Positions 1-9,349 of a stretch of 64,000 bases of DNA are shown piece by piece. This DNA is from Strobilurus pachycystidiatus (taxonomy: Eukaryota > Basidiomycota > Agaricomycetes > Agaricales > Physalacriaceae). The notes below the pieces were generated by a model. The model had not been told where the DNA came from. It did no database searches and was given only the letters and a program-made list of their open reading frames with translations. How positions within the stretch are numbered: position 1 is the stretch's first letter; every line of letters starts with the position of its first letter. A program made the position numbers and the translations under genes. Location: the NCBI GenBank assembly GCA_019915135.1, contig JAHLMK010000002.1, forward strand, positions 1,240,001-1,304,000. Direction: 5' to 3'.

Positions 1-62
1 TCTAGGTTGGCAGTGCGTCACTCAAGCAAGAGATTTGCTCCTTCGTTCTGACTATTTTACAG

Positions 63-348
63 TGGGGGGCCCAAGGATTCCAGCCACCTTCAAACTTGGG
101 CTCAGCATGGCCGCGCATTCATTGCAAGTGTTTGTGCAGCTACCATCGGTCTTGAGGCGCAATTCCACCAGTGGTCTCAGGACGCCATCCCTTTGGGAGA
201 AACACCCGCCTCTGACGCTGATAAGGAGGAGGTTTCCCTATGGCTGGATCAACTGGAGGATGAAGGCGTGGTCATTGGACCCTATGACGAGAATGCAGAG
301 CACCCCCACGACGAGGAGATCTGGGAAGTTGAGGAGGATGACTCGTAG
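63..348 (+). CDS. C-terminal exon of an unrecognised protein (partial)
   Basis: An open frame runs from a likely 3' splice site (branch-like ctgac then ttttacag, ending at 62) to a TAG at 346-348. The product is about 94 residues and ends in a strongly acidic tail (HPHDEEIWEVEEDDS). The frame starts right after the acceptor and has no other start, so upstream exons lie outside the window. Codon use and the acidic C-terminus look like real coding sequence, but I recognise no domain. It could be a host gene or the tail of a transposon-borne gene; its neighbour at 485 is in the same direction after a 136-bp gap. Confidence 0.45.
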
Positions 349-484
349 TTTACCGTCCGGACGCATGTGTGCTTCATATCATTGTCAATTCATTTGCATT
401 GTGCAGCTCGTATGGGCTCTGTACATGGACTCGGCGCTCTTACGACCGCTGACAAGACCAATATGACCAAGGTAACATGACCAT

Positions 485-1369
485 GTGTTTGCCTACAGAA
501 GCTCTTTCCCAGCTCTTTCCTTACCTCCCACGCCCAACATCTTCCTCGCCAATTTCCTCCTTGGACGCCTCTCGATGTTATACCAATGTGCGCCGCCGTA
601 CAAGCCGGCTTTTTCCGACAGACATAAATGCCCAGAGACTTTGCGGAACTTCTATGTGGTCCCAACTGGTGATGCGGCGGGGATATACACGGTCTGGTGA
701 GTATGAGATTTGATACTTGTGAGACTTACAGATACATTGGCGTGCAGGTGGACCATCCCGGGGGGACGAAGCACGTATGCCCCTGGCAGGAAATCTTGGC
801 GCGACGCCTGCAAGTTTTGGCAGGACATCTGCATGGCGCAGCACGGGCATAAGGAGAAGGTGGCGGCGATTGGAGAGGATGCCATGTTTTCTCGATGGGC
901 GGATGAAGCCTACGCCAGCGCCCAGCAGGACAGCGTTGATGCAGCCGGTCTCGAGCCGGATGCCACCCTCCCTCCTCGCTCACCTTCTCCCACACCCGTT
1001 GCAACTTCTTCACGTTCAGCAGGAGTTCCGGCCACGCCTACTCGCATTGGACGAGGGACTTCTACTACCCCCTCAACGCCTCGGGGAGATGTTTGCTCCC
1101 CGCCATCAGCTCGGAGTCAAGCGGTAGCATCTGCTCCAATCCGCCGCCCAACCATGTTTCTTGTGGAGCATAACGGGGAACGTATTGTTTTTGACAATAG
1201 GTGAGAGATCTTCCTACCCCGTTTGCTTTCAATTAACTTGTCTTGAAGTCATATTTTGCAACAATTCTACGATGATGAGGTTGCACCCCGGCGTCTCGTG
1301 GTGACTGTGTGCAAAGCTGGACGGTCTGAGGTACTTGCTTGGGTTGACGGAGATGTCGACGTTATTTAG
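485..1369 (+). CDS. RNase H1 N-terminal (viroplasmin-like) domain protein, three exons
   Basis: Exons 485-696, 748-1200 and 1249-1369 join in frame across two short introns (697-747 and 1201-1248; both GT-AG, about 50 nt). The first junction rebuilds a Trp codon, and choosing the other possible acceptor (731) would give a stop. Residues about 55-100 read NFYVVPTGDAAGIYTVW, then a Trp/Lys-rich stretch with SWRDACKFWQD. This matches the RNase H1 N-terminal/caulimovirus viroplasmin-like fold (F-Y-V-V, G-I-Y, W, then a K/R-A-x-x-F/W helix), which binds RNA:DNA hybrids in RNase H1. No catalytic RNase H domain follows. A Pro/Ser/Thr-rich linker leads to a beta-rich tail (LVVTVCKAGRSEVLAWVDGDVDV). 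The start could instead be the Met at 575. The domain is seen; its cellular role is unknown. Confidence 0.6.
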
Positions 1370-1573
1370 TAGATACGTTGTGATGGCGTACCCTTGTAGA
1401 TAACTCATGAGTCTTACACCTGATGGCCCAGGGGTTTGGACGCCCAATTTGGAAGCTCTCTTTTTTCCTTAAACCATACCACCACGCCTTCAAGCCTTCT
1501 TTTCTTGACTCGCTCTCATAGGGTGCGTTATTCTACAGCAACCTGGCTGCATATTTATTTTTCTCAGATATCG
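1370..1573. other. Intron-like leader of the interrupted gene
   Basis: No open frame of note. The sequence is rich in pyrimidine-AG stretches (ctctcatag, ttctacag, tttctcag) just before the hAT-like element. The last of these, ending near 1567, would open an exon (atatcgtgcccaat) that is cut by the element at 1582 and, before the inversion, ran on into what is now 4686 on the minus strand. Confidence 0.3.
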
Positions 1574-1581
1574 TGCCCAAT

Positions 1582-2653
1582 TAGAGACCTTCACGAGTCC
1601 TGACTCGAGTAGACTCGGACTCGCGGCCGTGAGTACTCATGGCTGAAATCTATGCTCGCGACTCGTGAAAGGACTCACGCTACAGAGACTCGAGTCCCGC
1701 GAGTCGAGTACTCACGGGTCGGACGAGTACTCGTCAGTATTCGAGTTGTTGTGAGTACTTGCAAGTACTCTAACGAGTACTCGCATCTGACTTGCAGAAT
1801 AGCGTTCATACCCGACGAATCCCCCCGCACAATTGTGCAAGGGGCCTCAGCCGTGTATGAGTATGCTGAGGGGGACGTAACAGACAATGGTGTGTGTGGA
1901 GTGCTGGTGATGGTGATGGTGACATAGATAGTGCCAGATACCTAGAGAGTAGTTAGTCTAGATAGATGGCGTCAAGTGACGCCATTGTATGAATGAAATA
2001 CGGTAAGACGTACCTTTCTGTGCAGCGTTGTCTGCAGACGCGCCACACACTGTCTTCCCGCCACCTCCGCTCTCGATGCCTGCTCAACGGCTGGCGGAAG
2101 CCTCTACCACGGTTGTCGGTGTCGGCATCCACGTCGTTTGTTGTCGTTCGTCCGCTGCTGCCCTTTTGAGGGGCTTACGCGGACACTAACCGCCGTTGCT
2201 AGGGCCGCGATGCCCTAGCAACGGCAGTTGGATGTTGTCCTAGCCCTCTTGTGGGGCATCTGAGAGTCGTCCGATGCCAGCTGACGGCTGTCAGGCTGGC
2301 GGGGTTGACAAATTGTCAAGCCCCGTGGTGGTGGTGAGAGGAAGAGTCGAATCAGTCAATCCGAGTCGATCACGATCTCGGGATCAGAGTATTGATCCCG
2401 GAGATCCTGATCTAACAAACGGCGAGCGTGCACCTCTACGCAAAAACTTCCGAGGTCATTGACCATCGGAGTTTGAAGCGAGTCTTTGTGAGTACTCGCG
2501 ATGAGTACTCACAGCACTGAGGACGTGCCCGCGACTCGTGCCGGGACCCGAGCTGGCAAGATCCGAGAGTCTCACGAGTCGAGTCCCCGGGATCGCCGAG
2601 GCGAGTCGAGTCCCGAGTACTCGTGTGACTCTTGAGACTCGTGAAGGTCACTA
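1582..2653 (+). mobile_element. Non-autonomous hAT-like element, copy 1
   Basis: It begins TAGAGACCTTCACGAGTC and ends with the reverse complement of TAGTGACCTTCACGAGTC, giving imperfect terminal inverted repeats of about 18 bp. Subterminal zones are full of GAGTACTC-type words, and the GC-rich centre has a perfect 14-bp inverted repeat (2192-2205 against 2212-2225, GCCGTTGCTAGGGC). There is no transposase frame. Flanks are TGCCCAAT at 1574-1581 and AACATAAC at 2654-2661; these do not match each other but do match, as reverse complements, the flanks of copy 2. TIR form, subterminal repeats and 8-bp target duplications fit the hAT superfamily; the assignment is from structure only. Confidence 0.75.
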
Positions 2654-4686
2654 AACATAACGTCAGCTTTGGGTCTACAATGTACATCAGCCCCCATCGC
2701 CAACTGATCAAAAGGGAGACCCCCCTCTGAAGGATTCAAAGCAGGGGCCTCGTCAGAGCGGAGGCGTTTGGAAGAGGAGCCGCCATCCTCACAATCATCA
2801 TTCCCGCGCCTCTTCAAGCTCGGTCTATCCCTCAGAGATTCAGGGGAAGAGGGAGCTGGCGACGCCTGGATGGAAAGAGTCCCGGAAGTAGCGATGAGCG
2901 GCCCTGGAGAGCGGTGGTATGAGGGACTTGGAGATGCTGAGCGCCCTGCCAGGGGTGACGGAACTGGCGACGGAACGGGCGATGGAACGGGCGATGGGAC
3001 GGGCGACTGAACTGGCGATGGAACCGGGGATGGAACCGGGGATGGAATGGGCGATGCAACTTGAGATGGTGCGGGCAAAGGAACGTGAGGGGAAGGTACC
3101 GGCGAAGGAAGGGGTGACGCATGAGTTGATGGGACAGGCGAAGGAGCGGGAGACGGAACGCGGGAAGGTACAGGAGACGGTTGAGCCGAGGGAACAGGCG
3201 ACGGTTGAGCAGAAAGAACAGGCGACTGCATCAGAGGGGCAGCTCTTCCTGGCGGAACTGAAGTCGGAGGGATCCCTTTAGCTGTGGAGGCGTTATGCAT
3301 GCGCTCATCAGCAGCGTCGGAAAATTGGCCGATTGTGACGTTTCCTTCCTCGGCGTTTAGATCGTCTTCTGCAACGTTGTGGTTCTCCATATTTTTTAGG
3401 GCGAGGGCTCGACACTGTTCTACGCCTAAACAGCGCTCCATTCAGCTACATGGTGATTATCATACGGTAAGGTGACTCACTGTAGCATTGTTCCAGAAAT
3501 TTCCCCCAGACGGGCTTCAAGGTTTTAGTATGGAAAGTGGGATCGGCTTGCACAAAGTTCAGGCCGACGATACCCTTGGACGTGCCCGAACAAACCCTGC
3601 AAGCATGTTAGTACAGTCTGCAACACTGGTAAAATTTTCCATATGTTAACATGGTAAGCCGACCTCCGTCGACGGGCTCGGGACCACCTCCGACGCACAT
3701 GAACGTCCACCCCGTCTCCAGTCGGAACTCATCCAGAGTATTCTGCAGTCGTTCTGCCAAAGTCTCCAACGCACTAAAAGTCAAGGTCAGATCTTGCGAT
3801 ACGTCAAAGAGTCTGGAATCTTACTCTTGTACCTCCTGTGGGTTTGTGCAAGGACCGTTGTCCTTCCTCGAAGCCAACTCCTTCACCTTCGCCTCATACA
3901 CCTTTTGCGCCTCCTCCAGTCTTGCTTTGGACTTCTTCTCCCACTCCTCCTGTTCTTCACTGGGCAGCCCCTTGAACGCGGTCTTCTTGTACTTCGTCAT
4001 TCTCCCCAACCGGATGCCCTTCACCTTGTCCTTCACCTCCTGACTGTAAGCTTTTGGTTCCCCGAACTCTTTCTCCAGAGACGCGCGAAACCCATCCAAC
4101 ACATCCTCCTTGGTTGCCTCGTACCACAACTCGAGTGCGGACGTCTTACGGGGCCTCCTCAACTTCTTCCTCTCCACCTTTTCCCGAACCTTCTTTGCCC
4201 GCTCCCGAGATTTGGAGGCGTCGCCATGCTTCTCAATGTAGTCAATCCGCCTTTGGAGCTTCTAAAGGAGGTGGGGTTTAGAAGGTCACAGTTTCCAATC
4301 AAAATGACAACGCACTGAGACGAGGTCCTTTTCCCTGGCTTGAGCCTCCTCAAACAGAGCAACCGCTGCTAGAAACCGTCCCTCATCCCCCTCCTTCCTC
4401 TTTGCCCACTCCTCCTCGCCTTCTCCTTCCCCCCTTTCCAAATTGAAGTCTTGACGAATAGGTGGGACTCGTTCCTCCATGAGAGAGTCGTCGTCGATAG
4501 CCTCCAAGAACGCGTCCGTTGGCTCCCATGAGTTAGGGTATTCCGGTGGGAAACGCTTGAAGAAGCGCCGTATGATGTTTCGCGCAGCGTCGGGCCCTTT
4601 ATTTTCCTTCACAGCCTCCTTGTAGAACGCCGCTTGAGAAAGAAGGTAGGCGCCCCGTTTTCCCCGAAAGGTACCAGGATTGGGCA
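2654..4686 (-). pseudogene. Internal exons of an Agaricomycete multi-exon gene, now inverted
   Basis: The minus strand reads through at least five exons. They run from 4686 (PNPGTFRGKRGAYLLSQ, ending ..REKDLVS), across 4318-4263 to KLQRRIDYIEKHGDASKS ..LELWYEATKEDVLDGFRASL, then ALETLAERLQNTLDEFRLET, then KGIVGLNFVQADPTFHTK, then SVEQCRALALKNMENHN followed by a long PSPVPS repeat (about 2900-3230) and an NLS-like KRRG/SSSKRLRS patch. Introns are short GT-AG. An apparent ATG (4686-4688) was created by the junction with the hAT-like element; before the insertion that codon was GTG inside a longer exon. The 3' part of the same gene lies at 5771-6332. I know this kind of protein only as a repeated, uncharacterised Agaricomycete family. 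Confidence 0.6.
2900..3235 (-). repeat. PSPVPS-coding tandem repeat
   Basis: A degenerate 12-bp unit (ggcgatggaac on the + strand) repeats more than twenty times inside the inverted gene and encodes runs of PSPVPSPVPS on the minus strand, a flexible proline-serine linker. Length is likely to vary between strains. Confidence 0.75.
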
Positions 4687-5770
4687 TAGTGACCTTCACG
4701 AGTCTCAAGAGTCACACGAGTACTCGGGACTCGACTCGCCTCGGCGATCCCGGGCACTCGACTCGTGAGACTCTTGGATCTTGCCAGCTCGGGTCCCGGC
4801 ACGAGTCGCGGCACGAGTCGCGGGCACGTCCTCAGTGCTGTGAGTACTCATTGCGAGTACTCACAAAGACTCGCTTCAAACTCCGATGGTCAATGACCTC
4901 GGAAGTTTTTGCGTAGAGGTGCACGCTCGCCGTTTGTTAGATCAGGATCTCCGGGATCAATACTCTGATCCCGAGATCGTGATCGACTCGGATTGACTGA
5001 TTCGACTCTTCCTCTCACCACCACCACGGGGCTTGACAATTTGTCAACCCCGCCAGCCTGACAGCCGTCAGCTGGCATCGGACGACTCTCAGATGCCCCA
5101 CAAGAGGGCTAGGACAACATCCAACTGCCGTTGCTAGGGCATCGCGGCCCTAGCAACGGCGGTTAGTGTCCGCGTAAGCCCCTCAAAAGGGCAGCAGCGG
5201 ACGAACGACAACAAACGACGTGGATGCCGACACCGACAACCGTGGTAGAGGCTTCCGCCAGCCGTTGAGCAGGCATCAAGAGCGGAGGTGGCGGGAAGAC
5301 GGTGTGTGGCGTGTCTGCAGACAACGCTGCACAGAAAGGTACGTCTTACCGTATTTCATTCATACAATGGCGTCACTTGACACCATCTATCTAGACTAAC
5401 TACTCTCTAGGTATCTGGCACTATCTATGTCACCATCACCATCACCAGCACTCCACACACACCATTGTCTGTTACGTCCCCCTCAGCATACTCATACACG
5501 GCTGAGGCCCCTTGCACAATTGTGCGGGGGGATTTGTCGGGTATGAACGCTATTCTGCAAGTCAGATGCAAGTACTCGTTAGAGTACTTGCGAGTACTCA
5601 CAACAACTCGAATACTGACGAGTACTCGTCCGACCCGTGAGTACTCGACTCGCGGGACTCGAGTCTCTGTAGCGTGAGTCCTTTCACGAGTCGCGAGCAT
5701 AGATTTCAGCCATGAGTACTCATGGCCGCGAGTCCGAGTCTACTCGAGTCAGGACTCGTGAAGGTCTCTA
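4687..5770 (-). mobile_element. Non-autonomous hAT-like element, copy 2 (inverted)
   Basis: This is a near-identical reverse-complement copy of 1582-2653. It is 12 bp longer because of an extra gcacgagtcgcg unit near 4805. Left flank ATTGGGCA (4679-4686) is the reverse complement of copy 1's left flank, and right flank GTTATGTT (5771-5778) is the reverse complement of copy 1's right flank. Each copy therefore now owns one half of its own target duplication and one half of the other's. No transposase is encoded. The frames inside it are composed of the subterminal repeat words and I do not regard them as genes. Confidence 0.75.
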
Positions 5771-6332
5771 GTTATGTTTGAGGATGTTCCAGTCTGGGGA
5801 CTTTGGCGGGCAATGGGAGAGGGTGGTGAGGCGCTGGATAAAGTTCAAGAGTGATAACAATGCTCGCATCATCAGTGGGAAGTTGGATACGGGAAACTTG
5901 AAGAAGAAGACAGGGCGGCCGCCCGTTGTTGGTCAGTGGATGGCTAGGGCTAGGCACTGGCCTTGGATCCCTCCCACTCAGAATACACCCGCTCTAGAGA
6001 AAGACTTCCTTGGCTGGTGGACGTTTTTGCAACCAGAGGGTAGACCGAGGGGGGATTGGGAGGAAGTCACTATTCTCATGCGAGGTGGCGAGGGGGACCA
6101 GCTCTTCATTCAGTCTTTAGAGGCTGTGAAAGAAGAGGAATGGAGGCGGCTACGAGTGAAGGGAATCAATGGGTTTGTCAATGTTTTGGTGGCGTTATTT
6201 TTCTGGAGAGGATCTGTTGATGTGATGAAGGCGAAAACAGGCAATGTCAGAGCCAGAAAGAGGTATGATGATCAGATAAGCAGTTGGGAGAGAGCTATAG
6301 TAGACGTTCTTTTTGTTTTGGATGAATTGTAA
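5771..6332 (+). pseudogene. 3' exon of the interrupted Agaricomycete gene
   Basis: The open frame gives LRMFQSGDFGGQWERVVRRW, a basic GRPPVVGQWMARARHWPW segment, LGWWTFLQPEGRPRGDWEEV, then VKGINGFVNVLVALFFWRG and a tail WERAIVDVLFVLDEL, stop at 6330-6332. The W-rich order (W..W..RAR..W, WW..LQP, NGF.NVL.AL.FW, W..A..DV..VL) fits a repeated Agaricomycete hypothetical family. It has no ATG at its left edge: the reading frame runs back across GTTATGTT into the hAT-like element and, before inversion, joined the exon now at 2654-2700 (minus). So this is the true end of the gene whose middle lies inverted at 2654-4686. Confidence 0.6.
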
Positions 6333-6339
6333 AAATCCT

Positions 6340-6372
6340 GATAATATATATATATATATTTTTTTTTGATGG
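6340..6372. repeat. AT dinucleotide and poly-T tract
   Basis: A (TA)n run followed by a T run just after the stop codon of the interrupted gene. Probably simple 3' flanking sequence. Confidence 0.5.
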
Positions 6373-6499
6373 TGGGAATGAGTGACGGCAGGTGCTATCT
6401 ATGGAACGCATCATCTGAAAAAAATGCGCCACAAAAATGCGCCACACACAGTTGCATGAGGTGGGTGCACCCATTGATCAGAGGAGCAATGAACGGGGA

Positions 6500-6975
6500 G
6501 ACGTGCAAAGGGGGCTCCCCGATCATATTTCCATCAGCCCCGATCACCCCTAATATACCCCCAACAAAATCCCGATTTATATCCCCATTCCTACGCCACA
6601 TAACAGGCCCATATCCCACCTACTACCCACCCCAATACCCCCAGGCAACGCCCAGCCTAACCCTGATCCACCCCCAATATACCCTACCCATCCCTAATTG
6701 CGCCACACTCTCCAACCCCCACCCCACCCCAGTAGCCGCCCACGGATTCTACCCCAGGCATCCTCACCCACGCCCTACCCTACCCAGCCCACCCTCATTT
6801 TCCCCCCATCCCCGCCCACCCATTATTCCCCCCCCTCCCCTTAGTTATCCCAATCTGGTAGTCTCTCCCGCCACCTACCCGCCCATTCAGAATCACATAA
6901 TACACCCGCCCCGACAAACAGTGAGCTCCTAGGCGCTACCCAGCCATTTGCCCCGCCCCTACTATTTCCGCCCCA
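6500..6975 (+). repeat. C-rich, G-poor low-complexity tract
   Basis: The + strand is almost free of G and rich in CCCA/CCCC/CCTA for about 450 bp. It keeps a frame open that would encode proline-rich protein (6366-6932), but nothing else supports a gene. The strong strand asymmetry is the notable feature. Confidence 0.6.
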
Positions 6976-7064
6976 CCAGTTTGGCCCTATACCATTTGAC
7001 ATCGCTCATGCATCCCACTTATGTGGCAATTGGCATCTGTGATACATCAGTCTGCCTGCTATAG

Positions 7065-7387
7065 GTGGGCTGGGGATGAGAATTGGGTGCAAGTGGACAA
7101 GATGTTGATGAATCGGGAGTATCATCGAGCACTGGATGCGCTGGAGGGCCTCGTCATTGCGCAGCTGTTTGAGCTTACAAAGATGAACCAATCACAGACC
7201 GGTGAGCGTTGAAACCGCCTTCTTGTCCGCATATTAAACACCCTATAGGTTACAAGTTGAGGAAGCACATTACTGCCGCGCTCAAGTCGCGCTCTCAGGC
7301 CATCTCAACTGCCCTCGTCAAATACAACGACGCGGCCAGCGTCTTCCATCCTCCAAAGCCTCAACTGACCTGGTCTCAGGTCGTCGA
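7065..7387 (+). pseudogene. C-terminal fragment of a KDZ-family transposase
   Basis: Two exons (7065-7201 and 7249-7387) join across a 47-nt intron (7202-7248). They encode REYHRALDALEGLVIAQLFE, LTKMNQSQTGYKLRKHI and KYNDAASVFHPPKPQLTWSQ. The order (LE.LV...LFELTK.N.S.TGYK.RKHI..AL..RS.AI..AL..YN.AA....PP.P.LTW..V.E) is the C-terminal helical region of Kyakuja-Dileera-Zisupton (KDZ) transposases common in Agaricomycetes. The catalytic core and N-terminal region are missing upstream, and the frame changes right after LTWSQVVE, so this is a dead remnant. Confidence 0.75.
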
Positions 7388-7897
7388 GTGGACAACGGCA
7401 AGGAGGACAATGGCGAGGAGGACAACGGCGAGGACCAGCGTGCGTCCAAGAAGCAGAAATGTTCAAGGACCGCCGCCGCCGCCGGCGATGATGATGAAGA
7501 TGCAGCCGCCAGCGCCAGCGCCAGTCGTCCACAGAAACGCGCTAGAACATCTAAGAAGGCTGTCGATGGAAAACAGAGCGCTGTATGCGCCGCGACCAAA
7601 TCATCTGCCAAACGAACCAAGGCAACGAAGACGACGACGGAGAAGCCGGCAAAGAAGAAGGCCGCCGCAGAGACGGGCAAGTCGGCGTCCAAGGCCAGCG
7701 CAGCTTGTGGCTCAGGAAAGGCCGTCACGGCGGCCAAGCTGAAGCAAACCCTCCCGCCCAGAAGTCGCTCAATCATCGACGACAACGACGAAATTGACGA
7801 CAAGGATGAAAGCGCAAGGCCGTCCAGTGACAGGGAACCAGACGCGAGCGACATGGACGTTGACGCCAAAATCGACGAGCTTGCCGACGATGTGTAG
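7380..7897 (+). CDS. Lysine/alanine-rich, acidic-tailed hypothetical protein
   Basis: An open frame follows a possible acceptor (tctcag, 7374-7379) and ends at TAG 7895-7897. The product starts DNGKEDNGEEDNGEDQR and has basic blocks (SKKQK, RPQKRARTSKKA, TEKPAKKKAAAE), as in histone-H1-like or nuclear proteins, then an acidic tail (DASDMDVDAKIDELADDV). I recognise no domain. It overlaps the KDZ fragment by a few bases in another frame. It may be the last exon of a different gene or a fusion made when the KDZ element decayed. Confidence 0.4.
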
Positions 7898-8047
7898 ACT
7901 GGTTGTGGCGTCTTTTATTCATCCTCTTCCCTGTCTGCCTAATTGTAAATATAAACATTCCATACTATTCACATACACTGGGTGAAGATTTCGCATTTTT
8001 CCCGCAAAAAACACCGTGAAAAAACCTCTGTCTTTTTCAGCACTTTT

Positions 8048-8515
8048 TGTCACGAATCGCCTCTATTCTGCTCCCTCCTTCACGTCTCCACTCCCGACAT
8101 CGTCACATTCTCCCATCTCTGCATTCACCTCGGCCTGGGCCTAGCCCACATTCACTTGGCATCCATCGTCTTGGCATTGCCTAGACTCCATCAGTAGTCT
8201 AATGACCACCTGGGCCCACTCCGGACCGGCTATTGTCTCTACTCCGGCCCGCCTATTGTCTCGCCACATTAAGACTTCCTATTGTCTTATTGTTCTCCCC
8301 CTTACTACACAGCCACGGACTTTGTATATATATAGTAGCTCCCTTCCCTTTAGTTTCCTCAGTTTGTTCTCTTTGTCTACTCACTGCTTGGTCGCTCCTA
8401 GTACTGTTGTAGCTCAACACACTTCTCCACATCTTATACTTCAATCTCTATCCCTCTTCTCTGTCTTGTTTGTGATTTGGGTGATCGCCTTAGTATTCGG
8501 GCACCAATCTTGACA
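8048..8515 (+). mobile_element. Solo LTR in the left arm (468 bp)
   Basis: It begins TGTCACGAATCGCC and ends CACCAATCTTGACA, with CTTTT on both sides (8043-8047 and 8516-8520). The right arm of the CACTA-like element has the uninterrupted site. A TATA-like run (tatatatatag, near 8328) suggests the + strand is the transcribed direction. No internal region remains, so it is the product of LTR-LTR recombination. Confidence 0.85.
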
Positions 8516-9349
8516 CTTTTTCAGCGAAAAAACTTTAAGATATTTCATTGAGTTTTCATAAACTTTTTCACTGTAAATAGATATGAAAATGATGCCGTAA
8601 AACATCGTAATAAATGCAAATAATTAGTATTAAAAGTTTCACTATCTTTTACGCCCGCAAATCAACATGAAAAAGTCAAAATTTGAAAATTGAATGTTTC
8701 AGACAAGTTTAACATGAAAATGATGGTGAAAGTATAGGTGAAATAAAGAATAGAACTATCAAAGTGTAGGTTTGGATTTTCCATCAAAATTTTCACGCAC
8801 CTTTTCACGAAACTTTCATACAATATTTATAGGTAAACATCATAAAAATTTTTAGAAATCAAATTATAATGAAAAAGTCAAAGACTTTGACATACAGATT
8901 ATTCACAGATGTTTTCACCCTAACTGGGTGAAAAAGAATGTATAATTTCTGTGAAAAAACAACAAGAATTAGCAGGTGTAAAGAATATAGAGTTTTGATG
9001 AAAAAGTTGAAACCTAGTTTTGCGTAATGAGTAATGAATAGCTTGTGTGCATGTCCCTTCGACAACTCTGTCATTGTTAGTCCCTCTTCTCAGAGAAGAC
9101 CCTTATGTGCCACATTTGAGACGGGATCTGCAAATGAGCGCGATGTCCTAGGCTGAAGCTCCCAAAGTATTGTCTTTATTAGCAATACAGAGGTGCAACT
9201 AGTCATACATAATTAGGCAAGCACACCCCTGTATATGTGTGTTATGCCCGCAGGAAAGCCACGTCTGGGACACAGAGACATATCTGTGTGCACAAGTCCT
9301 TGACACGGCAAGATCAGTCTATAACAGGAACAAGGTCTAATGTTATCAA

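Noticed and set aside
1582..5770. A single 4.2-kb foldback transposon with 1.07-kb inverted arms
   Set aside because: The outer flanks (TGCCCAAT, GTTATGTT) do not match, while the crossed pairs do, so these are two insertions plus an inversion.
6366..6932. Proline-rich 188-residue ORF
   Set aside because: It is only kept open by a G-poor, C-rich tract; no splice, start context or domain support.
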